Source of the DNA: UBA4877 sp002399345
GTDB lineage: Bacteria; Bacillota; Thermoanaerobacteria; Thermoanaerobacterales; UBA4877
DNA: 64,000 bases
Direction: 5' to 3'
NCBI GenBank assembly: GCA_036752905.1
Contig: DAIORT010000001.1
Span: forward strand, 248,001-312,000
The position numbers and the translations under genes were made by a program. This document shows positions 7,251 through 16,039 of the stretch, piece after piece. Numbering within the stretch: the first letter of the stretch is position 1; every line of letters begins with the position of its first letter. The notes beneath the pieces are model-generated. The model did not search any database and was not told where the DNA came from. It saw only the letters and a list, made by a program, of their open reading frames with translations.

Positions 7251-9170
7251 ATGACTATAATGCGATGTACGGATGTTTCAAAAACCTTCGGTATAAATGA
7301 GGTACTTACAAATATAAACTTTGTTATAGAAAGCCGAGACCGCATAGGTATTGTGGGAAACAACGGCTGCGGAAAATCAACCCTGCTGGGTATATTAGCA
7401 GGGGATATGGAGCGTGACACAGGAGAGATTGTCACAGCATCAGGCACTTCCATTGGTTATCTGAAGCAAAATACGGTTATATCCTCAGAGGAAACCCTCT
7501 GGAAAGAAATGATAGATGAGTACAGCGATATCAAAGAACTTGAAGGAAAACTCAGATCAATCGAAACCCAAATAGCCCGGCTTGGCTCTATGGGCAAAGT
7601 TGATGATGAATTGTTTGATCGTTATGAAAAGATACGAACCATGTATGAAGATAAAAACGGGTATGCATGCGAAAGCATCGTAAGGGGAACCCTGGACGGT
7701 CTGGAATTTACTAAAGAGGATTATGACCGCCCTATATCGGAATTCAGCGGCGGCCAGAAAAATAAAATCATGCTGGCCAAAATACTACAGCGCCGTCCGG
7801 ATTTGCTGCTCTTAGACGAGCCTACCAACTATCTTGATATCCCGTCCTGCGAATGGCTGGAAGATTATCTTAAAAATTATGACAGGTCCGTTATAGTTGT
7901 CTCCCATGACAGATACTTCCTCAACGGATTCGTAAATAAGATATTCAATATTCACGATCATACATTGGATACGTATAACGGCGATTATGATAACTTTATA
8001 AAGATAAGGGAAAAACGCCGTAAGCAGCGCGAAAAGGATTATATGCTTCAAAGAAAAGAAATAGACAGGTTAATGAATATAATAGAAGTTCAAAAACAAA
8101 GAAACACGGAAAAAAGTACAAGAATTGCATCCAGCAAGGAAAAGATGCTAAAAAAAATAAAGGTGATTGAAAAACCTAAGACTCAGTCAAAGATGAGGCT
8201 GGATTTTAAGATAGCATCCGAGTCCAGCAATATCGTCATAAAAACCGACGATATTGCAAAGTCCTTTGATGAAAAGAAGGTCTTTGACCATATAAATATT
8301 TCGATTAACAAAGGTGAAAAAGTTGCACTTATCGGTCCCAACGGTTCGGGAAAATCAACACTGCTTAAAATATTGACAGGAGACTTAAAGCCTACTGAGG
8401 GAGAAGTCATTTATGGGAGACGGGTAAATTTTAGCTATCTGAGCCAGGAGAGAACGGATCTTAATTTTGAAAATACTTTGATGGATGAGATATGGTCGGT
8501 GGATTCAGCCTTAAAACAGGTCGAGGTCAGAAATCTATTGAGCTATTTTCTCTTTGTTGGTGACGATGTTTTTAAAAAGGTATCCACACTCAGCGGTGGT
8601 GAACTTGTCAGACTATCCTTTGCAAAATTGGTTATATCGCAGGCTAATCTTTTAATATTGGATGAACCCACCAATCACCTCGACATACCATCCAAAGAGA
8701 TTATAGAGGATGCTATAACAAGGTATAAGGGAACGGTATTATTTATATCTCATGATAGATACTTTATAAATAAATTGGCAAGCAGAATACTAGAATTGGA
8801 CAACGGTAAGGTATCTGAATACCTAGGTAACTATTCTTACTATGTCGATAAGAAACGCCGACTTAAAAATATGGAAAATGATGAGTCGCAGCCTGATGTC
8901 ATTAGTAAAACACAGCGATCCAATATGTTTAAAAAGGAAAGAGATAAGATAAATAAGCGGAAGGCAGCCCTTCAAAAACTTAACGATATGGAAAACATGA
9001 TTGAAACAACTGAAAACACAATCAAAATGCTGGAGGAAAAGATGGCTGATCCATCACTCTATCAAAATGATGACCAGGCCAGAGAAACAGCTCTGAAATA
9101 CAATCAGCTTAAAGAGACGCTTAAAGATTATTATAATCAATGGGAAAAAATGATGGAGTCCTCGGATTAA
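7251..9170 (+). CDS. ABC-F family ribosome-associated ATPase (YdiF-like)
   Basis: Soluble tandem ABC protein of the ABC-F class, which binds the ribosomal E site and rescues or protects stalled ribosomes; no membrane domain. Seen: 639 aa; first Walker A GNNGCGKST at residues 36-44, first signature SGGQKNKIMLAK, second Walker A GPNGSGKST, second signature LSGGELVRLSFAK, both with LLLDEPTN/LILDEPTN Walker B. A basic, helical inter-domain linker lies at about 250-310 and a charged coiled-coil tail at about 540-639. The SD GGAGGT precedes the ATG. The long C-terminal coil resembles B. subtilis YdiF more than antibiotic-resistance ABC-Fs, but a resistance role cannot be excluded. Its 3' end overlaps convergent nudF. 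Confidence 0.9.
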   Translation: MTIMRCTDVSKTFGINEVLTNINFVIESRDRIGIVGNNGCGKSTLLGILAGDMERDTGEIVTASGTSIGYLKQNTVISSEETLWKEMIDEYSDIKELEGKLRSIETQIARLGSMGKVDDELFDRYEKIRTMYEDKNGYACESIVRGTLDGLEFTKEDYDRPISEFSGGQKNKIMLAKILQRRPDLLLLDEPTNYLDIPSCEWLEDYLKNYDRSVIVVSHDRYFLNGFVNKIFNIHDHTLDTYNGDYDNFIKIREKRRKQREKDYMLQRKEIDRLMNIIEVQKQRNTEKSTRIASSKEKMLKKIKVIEKPKTQSKMRLDFKIASESSNIVIKTDDIAKSFDEKKVFDHINISINKGEKVALIGPNGSGKSTLLKILTGDLKPTEGEVIYGRRVNFSYLSQERTDLNFENTLMDEIWSVDSALKQVEVRNLLSYFLFVGDDVFKKVSTLSGGELVRLSFAKLVISQANLLILDEPTNHLDIPSKEIIEDAITRYKGTVLFISHDRYFINKLASRILELDNGKVSEYLGNYSYYVDKKRRLKNMENDESQPDVISKTQRSNMFKKERDKINKRKAALQKLNDMENMIETTENTIKMLEEKMADPSLYQNDDQARETALKYNQLKETLKDYYNQWEKMMESSD

Positions 9171-9179
9171 GACTCCATC
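9152..9179. terminator. Hairpin spanning the overlapping 3' ends of the ABC-F and NUDIX genes
   Basis: GATGGAGTC, 10-nt loop, GACTCCATC: a perfect 9-bp stem covering both stop codons of the convergent genes. No clear T-run on either side, so it may be a weak bidirectional terminator or a 3'-end stabiliser. Confidence 0.4.
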
Positions 9180-9703
9180 CAGCCTGTAAATAAATACTCT
9201 ACTCCTATAAGGGTCTTGGCATCTATTAACTTTTGTGAACTGATCATATCTTTGAGCTCTTGCTTTGTAAACTCCCTTATATCCAGAATCTCATCGGGAT
9301 CTAAATTCTGTTTTCCCGAAACAAGGTCCGTCGCCGTATAAAGATAGATGTACTCGTTGGAAAAACCCGGGGATGTATAAAACTCAAAAACCTTTTTAAG
9401 TTTTCCTTTATAACCCGTTTCCTCTTCCAATTCCCTTGCTGCGCAAGCGCCGGGCAGTTCACCATTCTCCATTTTACCGGCGGGTATCTCCCAGAGTTCT
9501 TGTTCCGTCGGCTTTCTGTACTGTCTTACCATGATCACTTTTCCGTCTTTTGTTACAGGCAGAATTGCAGCTGCACCCATATGTTCCACTATCTCCCTCT
9601 TTGCAATTTTGCCGTTAGGCAGACGGACATTTACAACTTTAAGGTTTATTATACTGCCGTTGTATATCTTTTTGTCGTTTATAGTTATTTCTTTTTTATC
9701 CAT
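9167..9703 (-). CDS. nudF: NUDIX hydrolase, ADP-ribose pyrophosphatase type
   Basis: Hydrolyses ADP-ribose and related nucleoside diphosphate sugars to AMP and sugar phosphate; cytoplasmic housekeeping. Seen: 178 aa. The Nudix box begins at GELPGACAARELEEETGY and contains the REL-EE-TGY core; EIPAGKMENGE before it is typical of the NudF/YqkG group. It is the last gene of the operon running from steA through DUF3866. Its stop lies inside the 3' end of the convergent ABC-F gene. In many clostridia this gene sits beside DUF3866, as here. Confidence 0.9.
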   Translation of the reverse strand: MDKKEITINDKKIYNGSIINLKVVNVRLPNGKIAKREIVEHMGAAAILPVTKDGKVIMVRQYRKPTEQELWEIPAGKMENGELPGACAARELEEETGYKGKLKKVFEFYTSPGFSNEYIYLYTATDLVSGKQNLDPDEILDIREFTKQELKDMISSQKLIDAKTLIGVEYLFTGWMES

Positions 9704-9715
9704 TGTACTTCCTCT

Positions 9716-10783
9716 CTATAAATAAAGATTATCCATCACAAACCTTGCTGCTGCGGCACATGTCTTATAAAAATAAGGATCATCTTCATATACCCTACCC
9801 ATAGTACGAATACTTAAATCAAACTTATTCATGGCATCGGTTATATATCCTCCGTTTTTGTCATAAAAATCACATCTGCCGGTAGACTTTAATAAAAAAA
9901 TCTGTTTCTCTAATATTTCATAAGATAACCTGTCCATCTCCGGCAGCACGACATCACTGTGCGTATGGCATAATTCTTTTAACGAGGTCATGGAATGATG
10001 GCTTATTCCTTTATGCCTATCCCTACTGTCGGAAAAACTTATCCTGGGCACGTATACCGCCCTGCCTTTTAGATCGTTGACTGCATCGATGATATATCCT
10101 TCGTCGGCACCGGAAAAACCATATTTTGTGTTTGTACCGGTTATTCCCGGTCCCATGGATACAAGTATGACGTCAGCATGGCAGATCTCTTTTGCAGCGA
10201 TCAAACCGGTATATATGTTTACCGCTTCAAGGTCGCCACCAAAGGCCTGGCCTATTGTTATTGTTGCATCGATAATTTTTTTTTCTTTAAGATGCCTTAC
10301 GATTTTACTGAACGATATCGGTAAACAACCTGAATCTGTCATAACATAGCTTATTTTGATGCCTTTAAGGTATTTCAAAGCGGTTGCGGTTATGGCCATC
10401 ATGCTGTGCAGCGGACAAATTATGACATATCCCCCGCCTAAGCCTTTAAATCCCGTTATTTTATCCCTGTATGGGCTACCTTCCTCTTCTACGCTCATAG
10501 CGCTGTGCTGTAAAGGTGTATAACGTAGCTTCATTATATGGCCCGGCCCGGCTGATTCAAATTCCTCATTTTTGCTTATTACAAAGTCATATCCCCCGGT
10601 ACCCAAGCCAAGAGAGGTGGCAGTGGTATTTAAAATCACACTATCCCCCTGCTTTAACCTGCCCGTAAAAACGGTGTAATTCATGGCGGATATATCATTG
10701 CCATCTATCCTTACCGTAATCTCCTGCAACTTATCGTCCTCATATGTAATACCTTTAACAGTACCTTTTCTTAGTTTTATCAT
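9716..10783 (-). CDS. DUF3866 family protein, function unknown
   Basis: I recognise the DUF3866 family from its length (355 aa), its N-terminal small beta-rich part (ITVRIDGNDISAMNYTVFTGRL) and glycine-rich LGLGTGGYDFV, and a C-terminal part with GFKGLGGGYVIICPLHSMMA and VSMGPGITGTNTKYGFSG. No signal peptide or membrane segment is visible, so it is probably cytoplasmic. It lies 12 nt upstream of nudF, an association common in clostridia. No catalytic motif can be assigned with confidence. Confidence 0.8.
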   Translation of the reverse strand: MIKLRKGTVKGITYEDDKLQEITVRIDGNDISAMNYTVFTGRLKQGDSVILNTTATSLGLGTGGYDFVISKNEEFESAGPGHIMKLRYTPLQHSAMSVEEEGSPYRDKITGFKGLGGGYVIICPLHSMMAITATALKYLKGIKISYVMTDSGCLPISFSKIVRHLKEKKIIDATITIGQAFGGDLEAVNIYTGLIAAKEICHADVILVSMGPGITGTNTKYGFSGADEGYIIDAVNDLKGRAVYVPRISFSDSRDRHKGISHHSMTSLKELCHTHSDVVLPEMDRLSYEILEKQIFLLKSTGRCDFYDKNGGYITDAMNKFDLSIRTMGRVYEDDPYFYKTCAAAARFVMDNLYL

Positions 10784-10806
10784 TTGTATAGATCACCTCA
10801 TTCAAA

Positions 10807-11490
10807 TCATTCAAACAGTTTTAAACCCAGAGATATGTAAGTGGTCTCATCTATATTCTTATTATAAGTAAGCCCGTTATCCAGTTTAAACTTAAGCACA
10901 GCATCTTCCATACCCCTTCCGTATATCCCGTCCAGCTTTCCTTTATAATATCCCATCTGTTTCAGCTTTTCTTGTACGGCTAAGACATGGGAACCCCTAT
11001 CGCCGGGTGATAGGTTGCGGTATCCGTCTCCCATGAGCCCATACTGTCCACCGTATACAACCACCGGTGTACCCACCTGTACCATTGAATACAACTCTTC
11101 AACATCATTATTTCTCATCCGGAAACATCCGTGGGATGCAGCCCAGCCGACAGAACCCGGCCGATTCGTGCCATGTATTCCATAACTCCCCCACGGTACG
11201 TTAAGACCCATCCAACGTGTACCAAAGCTTCCTCCCCATATTGATTTACTTACTATCTTAAAATATCCAAGGGGTGAAGGGGTACTGTATTTACCTATGG
11301 CTATAGGATAGGATTTCATAAGTTTATTGTCTTCCAGAAGAAAAAGCCGTGCCTCTTCAGCATCTATCAATATTTTATATTGTTTAACATCCGGTTTTTC
11401 TCCATGTATTATCATTGGGGAAACAAACAATATCACTATAACGGCAAATATAACCAATACAATGAGGATTAATAATTTATTGTTTTTCAT
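10807..11490 (-). CDS. L,D-transpeptidase with C-terminal peptidoglycan-binding domain
   Basis: Cell-wall enzyme that forms 3-3 cross-links or modifies peptidoglycan stems outside the membrane. Seen: a single N-terminal membrane anchor (LLILIVLVIFAVIVILFV), a YkuD domain with the hallmark His (GIHGTNRP) and active-site SHGCFRM, then a PG_binding_1 domain at the C-terminus (LKQMGYYKGKLDGIYGRGM). I choose the ATG at 11490 because GGGAGG lies just before it; 227 aa. It sits in an envelope operon with glycosyltransferases and steA/steB-like genes. Whether it acts on vegetative or spore peptidoglycan is unknown. Confidence 0.92.
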   Translation of the reverse strand: MKNNKLLILIVLVIFAVIVILFVSPMIIHGEKPDVKQYKILIDAEEARLFLLEDNKLMKSYPIAIGKYSTPSPLGYFKIVSKSIWGGSFGTRWMGLNVPWGSYGIHGTNRPGSVGWAASHGCFRMRNNDVEELYSMVQVGTPVVVYGGQYGLMGDGYRNLSPGDRGSHVLAVQEKLKQMGYYKGKLDGIYGRGMEDAVLKFKLDNGLTYNKNIDETTYISLGLKLFE

Positions 11491-11513
11491 GTTTCCTCCC
11501 TGCAATAAAAAAC

Positions 11514-12350
11514 TTATCTGCCTAAGTCATCTAAAAATTTCAATAATGAGTTCTCCTCTATCAATCTAGTGAGCGAATACCTCTCCGTATATATATGTAT
11601 TGCAACAAGAAATAAAGAACATACTATTTTAAAATACCATGAACCAAAAAGAGCGACAAATGCTCCGGCAGATATCCCTAAAATATTAGAACCGGTATCT
11701 CCCAACATAGAGCGTGCTTTTAAGTCATCTCCCATATAAACAAGGACAGCGCAAAGCAGAGGAAACACAACCGCCATGGCCGGACTGCGGAGACGTGCAA
11801 ATAAAAAGGTTAAAATAATCACCGAGAGAAAACCTTTGATCGAACGTCCGGGCCGTAAATCCAGAAGATTTAAAAAATTAGTCGATAAAGTTATAATAAG
11901 AACATTCATCAAAAATTCAAGCACGGGAAAAACTGCGCTAAGGTTAATATTAGTTACTCTGATACAGGATGATATAAAAAGCGCCGTTAAGAGACCGGAC
12001 AGCGCTTTAAAACCTCCGGTTGTAAGCTCACCATTCATAAGCTTCCCAATATGTCCTTTAAGTCCCTTGACACTTCCGTCACCCATCATATCATCGATGA
12101 ATCCGCTAAACCCCATTACTGCCGCGCCTATGATATAAGCCAATAAAATCTTAGTGTTGTCTGTTACGAACAGAAGAGGAATCGTACCGGAAACCATCAC
12201 AGGAATAAACATAAGCCCCATACCCACAGGTATTTCATCACCAAGATAGTTTGTGGTAAGGCAGCCCCTTTTAATAAGCATTTTTTTAAACATGGTTTTC
12301 AGCATCACAGAAAAAAATACAGATATTACCAGGGAAATAATATAAAGCAT
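11514..12350 (-). CDS. Membrane glycosyltransferase family 4 protein (MraY/WecA-like)
   Basis: Polytopic enzyme of the polyprenyl-phosphate sugar-1-phosphate transferase superfamily, loading a sugar phosphate onto undecaprenyl phosphate. Seen: about 278 aa, many membrane segments, the motifs FIDDMMGD (metal-binding acidic loop), NLLDLRPGRSIKGF and MLGDTGSNILG. I choose the ATG at 12350, which has AGGTGAG in front; an ATG 21 nt upstream overlaps the preceding gene. It is shorter than MraY and not linked to mur genes, so it is more likely a secondary-polymer enzyme. The substrate cannot be read from sequence. Confidence 0.82.
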   Translation of the reverse strand: MLYIISLVISVFFSVMLKTMFKKMLIKRGCLTTNYLGDEIPVGMGLMFIPVMVSGTIPLLFVTDNTKILLAYIIGAAVMGFSGFIDDMMGDGSVKGLKGHIGKLMNGELTTGGFKALSGLLTALFISSCIRVTNINLSAVFPVLEFLMNVLIITLSTNFLNLLDLRPGRSIKGFLSVIILTFLFARLRSPAMAVVFPLLCAVLVYMGDDLKARSMLGDTGSNILGISAGAFVALFGSWYFKIVCSLFLVAIHIYTERYSLTRLIEENSLLKFLDDLGR

Positions 12351-12354
12351 ATTC

Positions 12355-13017
12355 TCACCTCGCAGCCTCAAGTATTATGGTCTTAAGTATGTCTTTAAAC
12401 TGCCTGCCCCTATGTATAAAATCCTTAAAGCTTCTTCCGGTCACCTTATGGGTCATATTCACTTCAACCTCTGCTATTGCATAACCCATCTTCAAAGTCT
12501 CAGCCGTCATTGCAAACTCCATACCGTACCCATCGGGAATCCACAAATTATTTAAAACCTCTCTTTTATATGCTCTCTGCCCGGACAGGGCTGAACCGAT
12601 GACCTGTCCGGTGAGCATCTTTAGTCCCCAACGAGTTAATCCCTTTACCAGACCGAAGCCGCCTTTTTTATTGGTTTTGGGGAATGATGCTATGGCAACG
12701 TCGGCCTGGCCGCTAGCAACCGGCTTTATAACCTTGGAAATCTCTCCTGCAGTGTTACCCACATCGCCGTCTATAAGAACAATAATATCCGTATTTATTG
12801 ATTTAAGACCCATCCTTACCGCATTTCCCTTGCCGCTGTTTTTTTTAAGCCTGATACATTTTACATCCATACCGCTGGATTTCTCAAATGTATCATCGCC
12901 AGAACCATCATCGATGACAACTATATTATCAAAAATCCCCGTATCTTTTATAGCTTTTAAAGTGCTTTCTATAACATCTCCTTCATTATAACATGGAATA
13001 ACTACTCCAATACTCAT
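12355..13017 (-). CDS. Glycosyltransferase family 2
   Basis: Cytoplasmic GT-A enzyme, probably using a nucleotide sugar to glycosylate a lipid or polymer precursor. Seen: 220 aa; IGVVIPCYNEGDVIESTL at the N-terminus, VVIDDGSGDDT and VLIDGDVG (DXD-like metal site), then YGMEFAMTAE in the acceptor region. No membrane tail is apparent. It lies directly between the steB-like gene and the GT4 gene with almost no spacing, so the two transferases probably work on the same envelope glycan. Confidence 0.88.
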   Translation of the reverse strand: MSIGVVIPCYNEGDVIESTLKAIKDTGIFDNIVVIDDGSGDDTFEKSSGMDVKCIRLKKNSGKGNAVRMGLKSINTDIIVLIDGDVGNTAGEISKVIKPVASGQADVAIASFPKTNKKGGFGLVKGLTRWGLKMLTGQVIGSALSGQRAYKREVLNNLWIPDGYGMEFAMTAETLKMGYAIAEVEVNMTHKVTGRSFKDFIHRGRQFKDILKTIILEAAR

Positions 13018-13905
13018 TTAGACACCCCGGTTCATTGCAGGCATAAGCGAAGACGAAGATTTTTTAACACCATAATTGCCTTCCACACCCTGCATCACTA
13101 TAATAAGTGAAGTCTCGCCTATAACATTGTCAACATTATCTACAGTAGAAATCTTCTCCTTTTTATAATCTTCCATATATGAATGCTTAACGTCGCTTCT
13201 TTCAACTCCAATTATTGGTATCTGTTCTTTTTTTATTGCCTTTATTATAGGTATGTCAACAGCATTAATAAAATTATCGTTTTCTACGCTGCCGCCGGCA
13301 ATAATAACATAATCCACGGGCAAAGAATAATCTCCCTTCATTTCTATATACTCATTATCGCTTAAATACTTCATTAAATCCCCATATTTATGGTTTATTA
13401 TATGCTGTGCTATTACATCGCTTGTAAGTTGAGGTATATTATTTTTGTCCATATCTTCAGAAGAAACATTGTTTGTTATTTTGTTTTTTAAAGCATCATC
13501 GTTCACACTTTCTTCTAACTTGCTATGAACAGCTGTTATATTGACAACATCCGCGCCTGCACTTTTAAGCGTGTTTTTAAGAGAAGAGTATATATAATCA
13601 TCCGTTGTTTCTATGACAGCAACATTTATACCATTAAGCCTGTCCTTTGCAAAGAAAGGAAATACACCCTCGGAATACTGCTGGTATAGCTCAAGATCAC
13701 TTTGAACCTCTGCATTCTTTTTATTTAAATCAATATTTTGCTGCTTCATCTCATCAAACTTTTTTGTCATTTCATCAATCAATGAATTTTGCTGTTCCAT
13801 ATAAAATTGCTGACTGTCTATATTAAAACCTATAAATATACCTATTCCCAGTGCCAAAAAAATTGCTGCTATCGTTATCACATAAAATTTCATATTAACA
13901 CCCAT
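13018..13905 (-). CDS. Copper transporter/MctB-like membrane protein, SteB homologue
   Basis: Bitopic protein with one N-terminal membrane segment (FYVITIAAIFLALGIGIFIGF) followed by a coiled coil (about 27-75, Met/Gln/Lys rich) and an extracytoplasmic domain of about 220 residues. The N-terminal pattern and the next-door steA gene identify the MctB/SteB family (PF11382-type). In mycobacteria MctB affects copper content. In corynebacteria SteB works with SteA in daughter-cell separation. Context here favours the SteB role. 295 aa; GTG/ATG choice near the start is minor. No Cys/His copper-site motif is evident. Confidence 0.75.
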   Translation of the reverse strand: MGVNMKFYVITIAAIFLALGIGIFIGFNIDSQQFYMEQQNSLIDEMTKKFDEMKQQNIDLNKKNAEVQSDLELYQQYSEGVFPFFAKDRLNGINVAVIETTDDYIYSSLKNTLKSAGADVVNITAVHSKLEESVNDDALKNKITNNVSSEDMDKNNIPQLTSDVIAQHIINHKYGDLMKYLSDNEYIEMKGDYSLPVDYVIIAGGSVENDNFINAVDIPIIKAIKKEQIPIIGVERSDVKHSYMEDYKKEKISTVDNVDNVIGETSLIIVMQGVEGNYGVKKSSSSLMPAMNRGV

Positions 13906-13917
13906 AGTATCATCCCT

Positions 13918-15036
13918 TTATATACCTAAAGTAAGTTTTATCCTCAACCTTATTATACTAAAAAACTGCTGCATGGGCGGAGACATAAAAAAGACCACAC
14001 TAATAGGCAAAAGTGCCGATATCGTAATACCCAATATGTAACTCAGCTTGACACCTGAACGGTATAACTTACTTACACCCTTTGCATCCATTAACTTAGA
14101 GCCTATTTTCAGTCTTACTAAAAAGGTACTTGCCATACCTTTACGTCCTTTTTCCAAAAAGTCTATCATATTAGTATGGGTGCCCACGGCAACAATAAGA
14201 TCGGCCCCCAGTTCATATGACATTAAAAGAGCAATATCCTCACTGGTGCCCGGCATCGGTACAACATCCGATTTTAAATCAAGATCGTTTACCCTTTTGA
14301 GACCGGGTGCACGACCATCAGTGTATGCGTGTACTATGATCTGCTTACAGCTTTTAAGACATTTGTCGGTCACGCTGTCCATATCTCCCACTATTATATC
14401 GGGAGTATAACCATTTTCCAACAGTGCATCACCGCCCCCGTCAACACCAATGAGAACAGGTTTTACTTCATCTATATAATCATGTATCGTGTTTAAATCC
14501 TCACGGAAGTTTTTCCCTCTTACTACAACAAGAACCTGCTTACCTTTAATATCCACCACAGATTTAGGAAAATCAACCTTTTTTATAAAAAAGTCTTTTT
14601 CTCTTTTTGCATACTCCAGGGTATTTTCAATAAACTTGTCCAATTCTTTGTCTAAGCTCTTATAAGACCGGGCCATTAATTCATCAATTTTTTGTTCATC
14701 AAGTATAGTACCCTTGCCAATGTAAGCATCATTGCTATAGATTTCTTCTCCTTCTATATTTAGCGTGTCACCTTCTTGTATCTTATCGGCAGTATCTTCA
14801 CCCACATCATCAATAAGCAGTATCCCGTTTTCCACAAGAATTTTTGGACCTTCATTGGGATATCTACAGCTGATTGACTCATCGGCATTTATAACAGCCT
14901 TTACCCTGTCTTTTACAAGTGTCTCAGCAGCAACCTCGTCCACATCCTGATGATAAATAACGGCAATGTCTCCGGGTTCTAATCTCTTACATAGATTCTT
15001 TGTCCTTTTATCAACCTTTGCCGTTCCTTTAATCAT
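13918..15036 (-). CDS. steA: SteA-like cytokinetic-ring protein
   Basis: Protein family named for C. glutamicum SteA, which localises to the division site and is needed for daughter-cell separation. Seen: 372 aa; a soluble part with a thiamin-pyrophosphokinase-like core (LIGVDGGGDALLENGYTPDIIVGDMDSVTD) and one or two C-terminal hydrophobic segments (LGITISALLPISVVFF). It is the first gene of an operon with the SteB/MctB-like, GT2, GT4, L,D-transpeptidase and DUF3866 genes. The TPK-like core lacks obvious thiamin context. The link to cell separation in this organism is inferred. Confidence 0.8.
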   Translation of the reverse strand: MIKGTAKVDKRTKNLCKRLEPGDIAVIYHQDVDEVAAETLVKDRVKAVINADESISCRYPNEGPKILVENGILLIDDVGEDTADKIQEGDTLNIEGEEIYSNDAYIGKGTILDEQKIDELMARSYKSLDKELDKFIENTLEYAKREKDFFIKKVDFPKSVVDIKGKQVLVVVRGKNFREDLNTIHDYIDEVKPVLIGVDGGGDALLENGYTPDIIVGDMDSVTDKCLKSCKQIIVHAYTDGRAPGLKRVNDLDLKSDVVPMPGTSEDIALLMSYELGADLIVAVGTHTNMIDFLEKGRKGMASTFLVRLKIGSKLMDAKGVSKLYRSGVKLSYILGITISALLPISVVFFMSPPMQQFFSIIRLRIKLTLGI

Positions 15037-15089
15037 ATAATCACATCCATCTAAATATAACCTATCAAAGATATATTATAACATATATA

Positions 15090-15123
15090 AGAAAAAAAAT
15101 AATGAGCTGATTAAGCTCAGCTC
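15090..15123 (-). terminator. Intrinsic terminator of spo0A
   Basis: Minus strand GAGCTGA, loop, TCAGCTC, then ATTATTTTTTTTC. The 7-bp stem starts at the spo0A stop codon. Confidence 0.8.
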
Positions 15124-15911
15124 ACTTTCAATTCCAATCTCAGTTTATCCGCTATCATTGCTATGAACTCCGAGTTGGTAGGTTTCCCTTTATCATTCTG
15201 GATCGTATAACCGAAAATGCTGTCTATGGTCTCTACCTTGCCCCGGCCCCATGCCACTTCAATGGCATGCCTTATGGCTCTCTCTACCCTGCTGGAGGTT
15301 GTTCCGTATTTTTTTGCAATAGCCGGATAAAGCTCTTTAGTAACTGCACCAAGCAGATCCATATTATCAATCACCATCATAATGGCATCCCTAAGATAGA
15401 CATAACCTTTTATATGCGCCGGTATACCGATCTCATGAATAATATTTGTAACTATAAGCTCAATATCGGGAGCCTCGGTGGTACTGTAGTTCGATGACGG
15501 CTTTTCGTAAACTCTGTATTGATTGTTGCTGTTTACATTTAAGACCTCATGTACACGCTTAATAAATGTATCCAAATCAAAAGGTTTTAGTATGTAATAA
15601 TCTATACCCATCGATATGGCTTTTTGAGTTATTGTGTCCTGGCCAACCGCAGATAAAATAATGACCTTAGGATATTTATTCAATCCCAATTCAGGTAATT
15701 TTTCCAGAACTCCCAAGCCGTCCAGATAAGGCATAATTATGTCTAAAACTATTAGATCGGGCTGCGTATCCTGAACAACTTCGAGAGCATGATTTCCGTC
15801 GTTAGCGACACCTACAATTTTAAAACTCTCATCCTTCTCAAGACATTCTTTAAGTATAGAGCAAAACTCCTTGTTATCATCAACGATAACAATGCCGTAT
15901 GTTTTATCCAT
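15117..15911 (-). CDS. spo0A: Sporulation master response regulator Spo0A
   Basis: DNA-binding response regulator that commits the cell to sporulation when phosphorylated. Seen: 264 aa. Receiver domain (about 1-125) with acidic pair Asp11-Asp12, phosphoacceptor Asp57 (LIVLDIIMPYLDG) and the conserved Lys in YYILKPFD. A linker follows (SSNYSTTEAP), then the Spo0A effector domain with GIPAHIKGY, the recognition-helix stretch TSSRVERAIRHAIEVAW and the C-terminal NSEFIAMIADKLRLE. AAAGGAGAGG lies upstream of the ATG. It has its own terminator and a sigma-H-like promoter overlapping a 0A box, so it is probably autoregulated. It lies directly downstream of spoIVB, the usual order. Confidence 0.97.
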   Translation of the reverse strand: MDKTYGIVIVDDNKEFCSILKECLEKDESFKIVGVANDGNHALEVVQDTQPDLIVLDIIMPYLDGLGVLEKLPELGLNKYPKVIILSAVGQDTITQKAISMGIDYYILKPFDLDTFIKRVHEVLNVNSNNQYRVYEKPSSNYSTTEAPDIELIVTNIIHEIGIPAHIKGYVYLRDAIMMVIDNMDLLGAVTKELYPAIAKKYGTTSSRVERAIRHAIEVAWGRGKVETIDSIFGYTIQNDKGKPTNSEFIAMIADKLRLELKVS

Positions 15912-15961
15912 CCTTCAATGCACCCTCTCCTTTAAATCAAAAATTCCACATCACCCTTTGT

Positions 15962-15990
15962 GTATTCGACAATCAATTGTATATTCCTGC
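15962..15990 (-). promoter_or_regulatory. Sigma-H-like promoter overlapping a 0A box, upstream of spo0A
   Basis: Minus strand GCAGGAATA (15990-15982), 11-nt spacer, GTCGAATAC (15970-15962). The first part fits RNAGGAWWW exactly and the second fits RNNGAATWW with one mismatch. The exact 0A-box core TGTCGAA lies at 15971-15965, overlapping the -10. B. subtilis spo0A also has a sigma-H promoter controlled by Spo0A~P, so this predicts the same feedback. Motif-based inference. Confidence 0.65.
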
Positions 15991-16009
15991 TAACGTTTCC
16001 AAATACTTA

Positions 16010-16039
16010 ATAAAAAATAAGCCGGTATAAAACCGGCTT
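16010..16039 (-). terminator. Intrinsic terminator of spoIVB
   Basis: Minus strand AAGCCGGT, short loop, ACCGGCTT, then ATTTTTTA. The stem begins at the spoIVB stop codon and separates spoIVB from the spo0A promoter. Confidence 0.85.
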
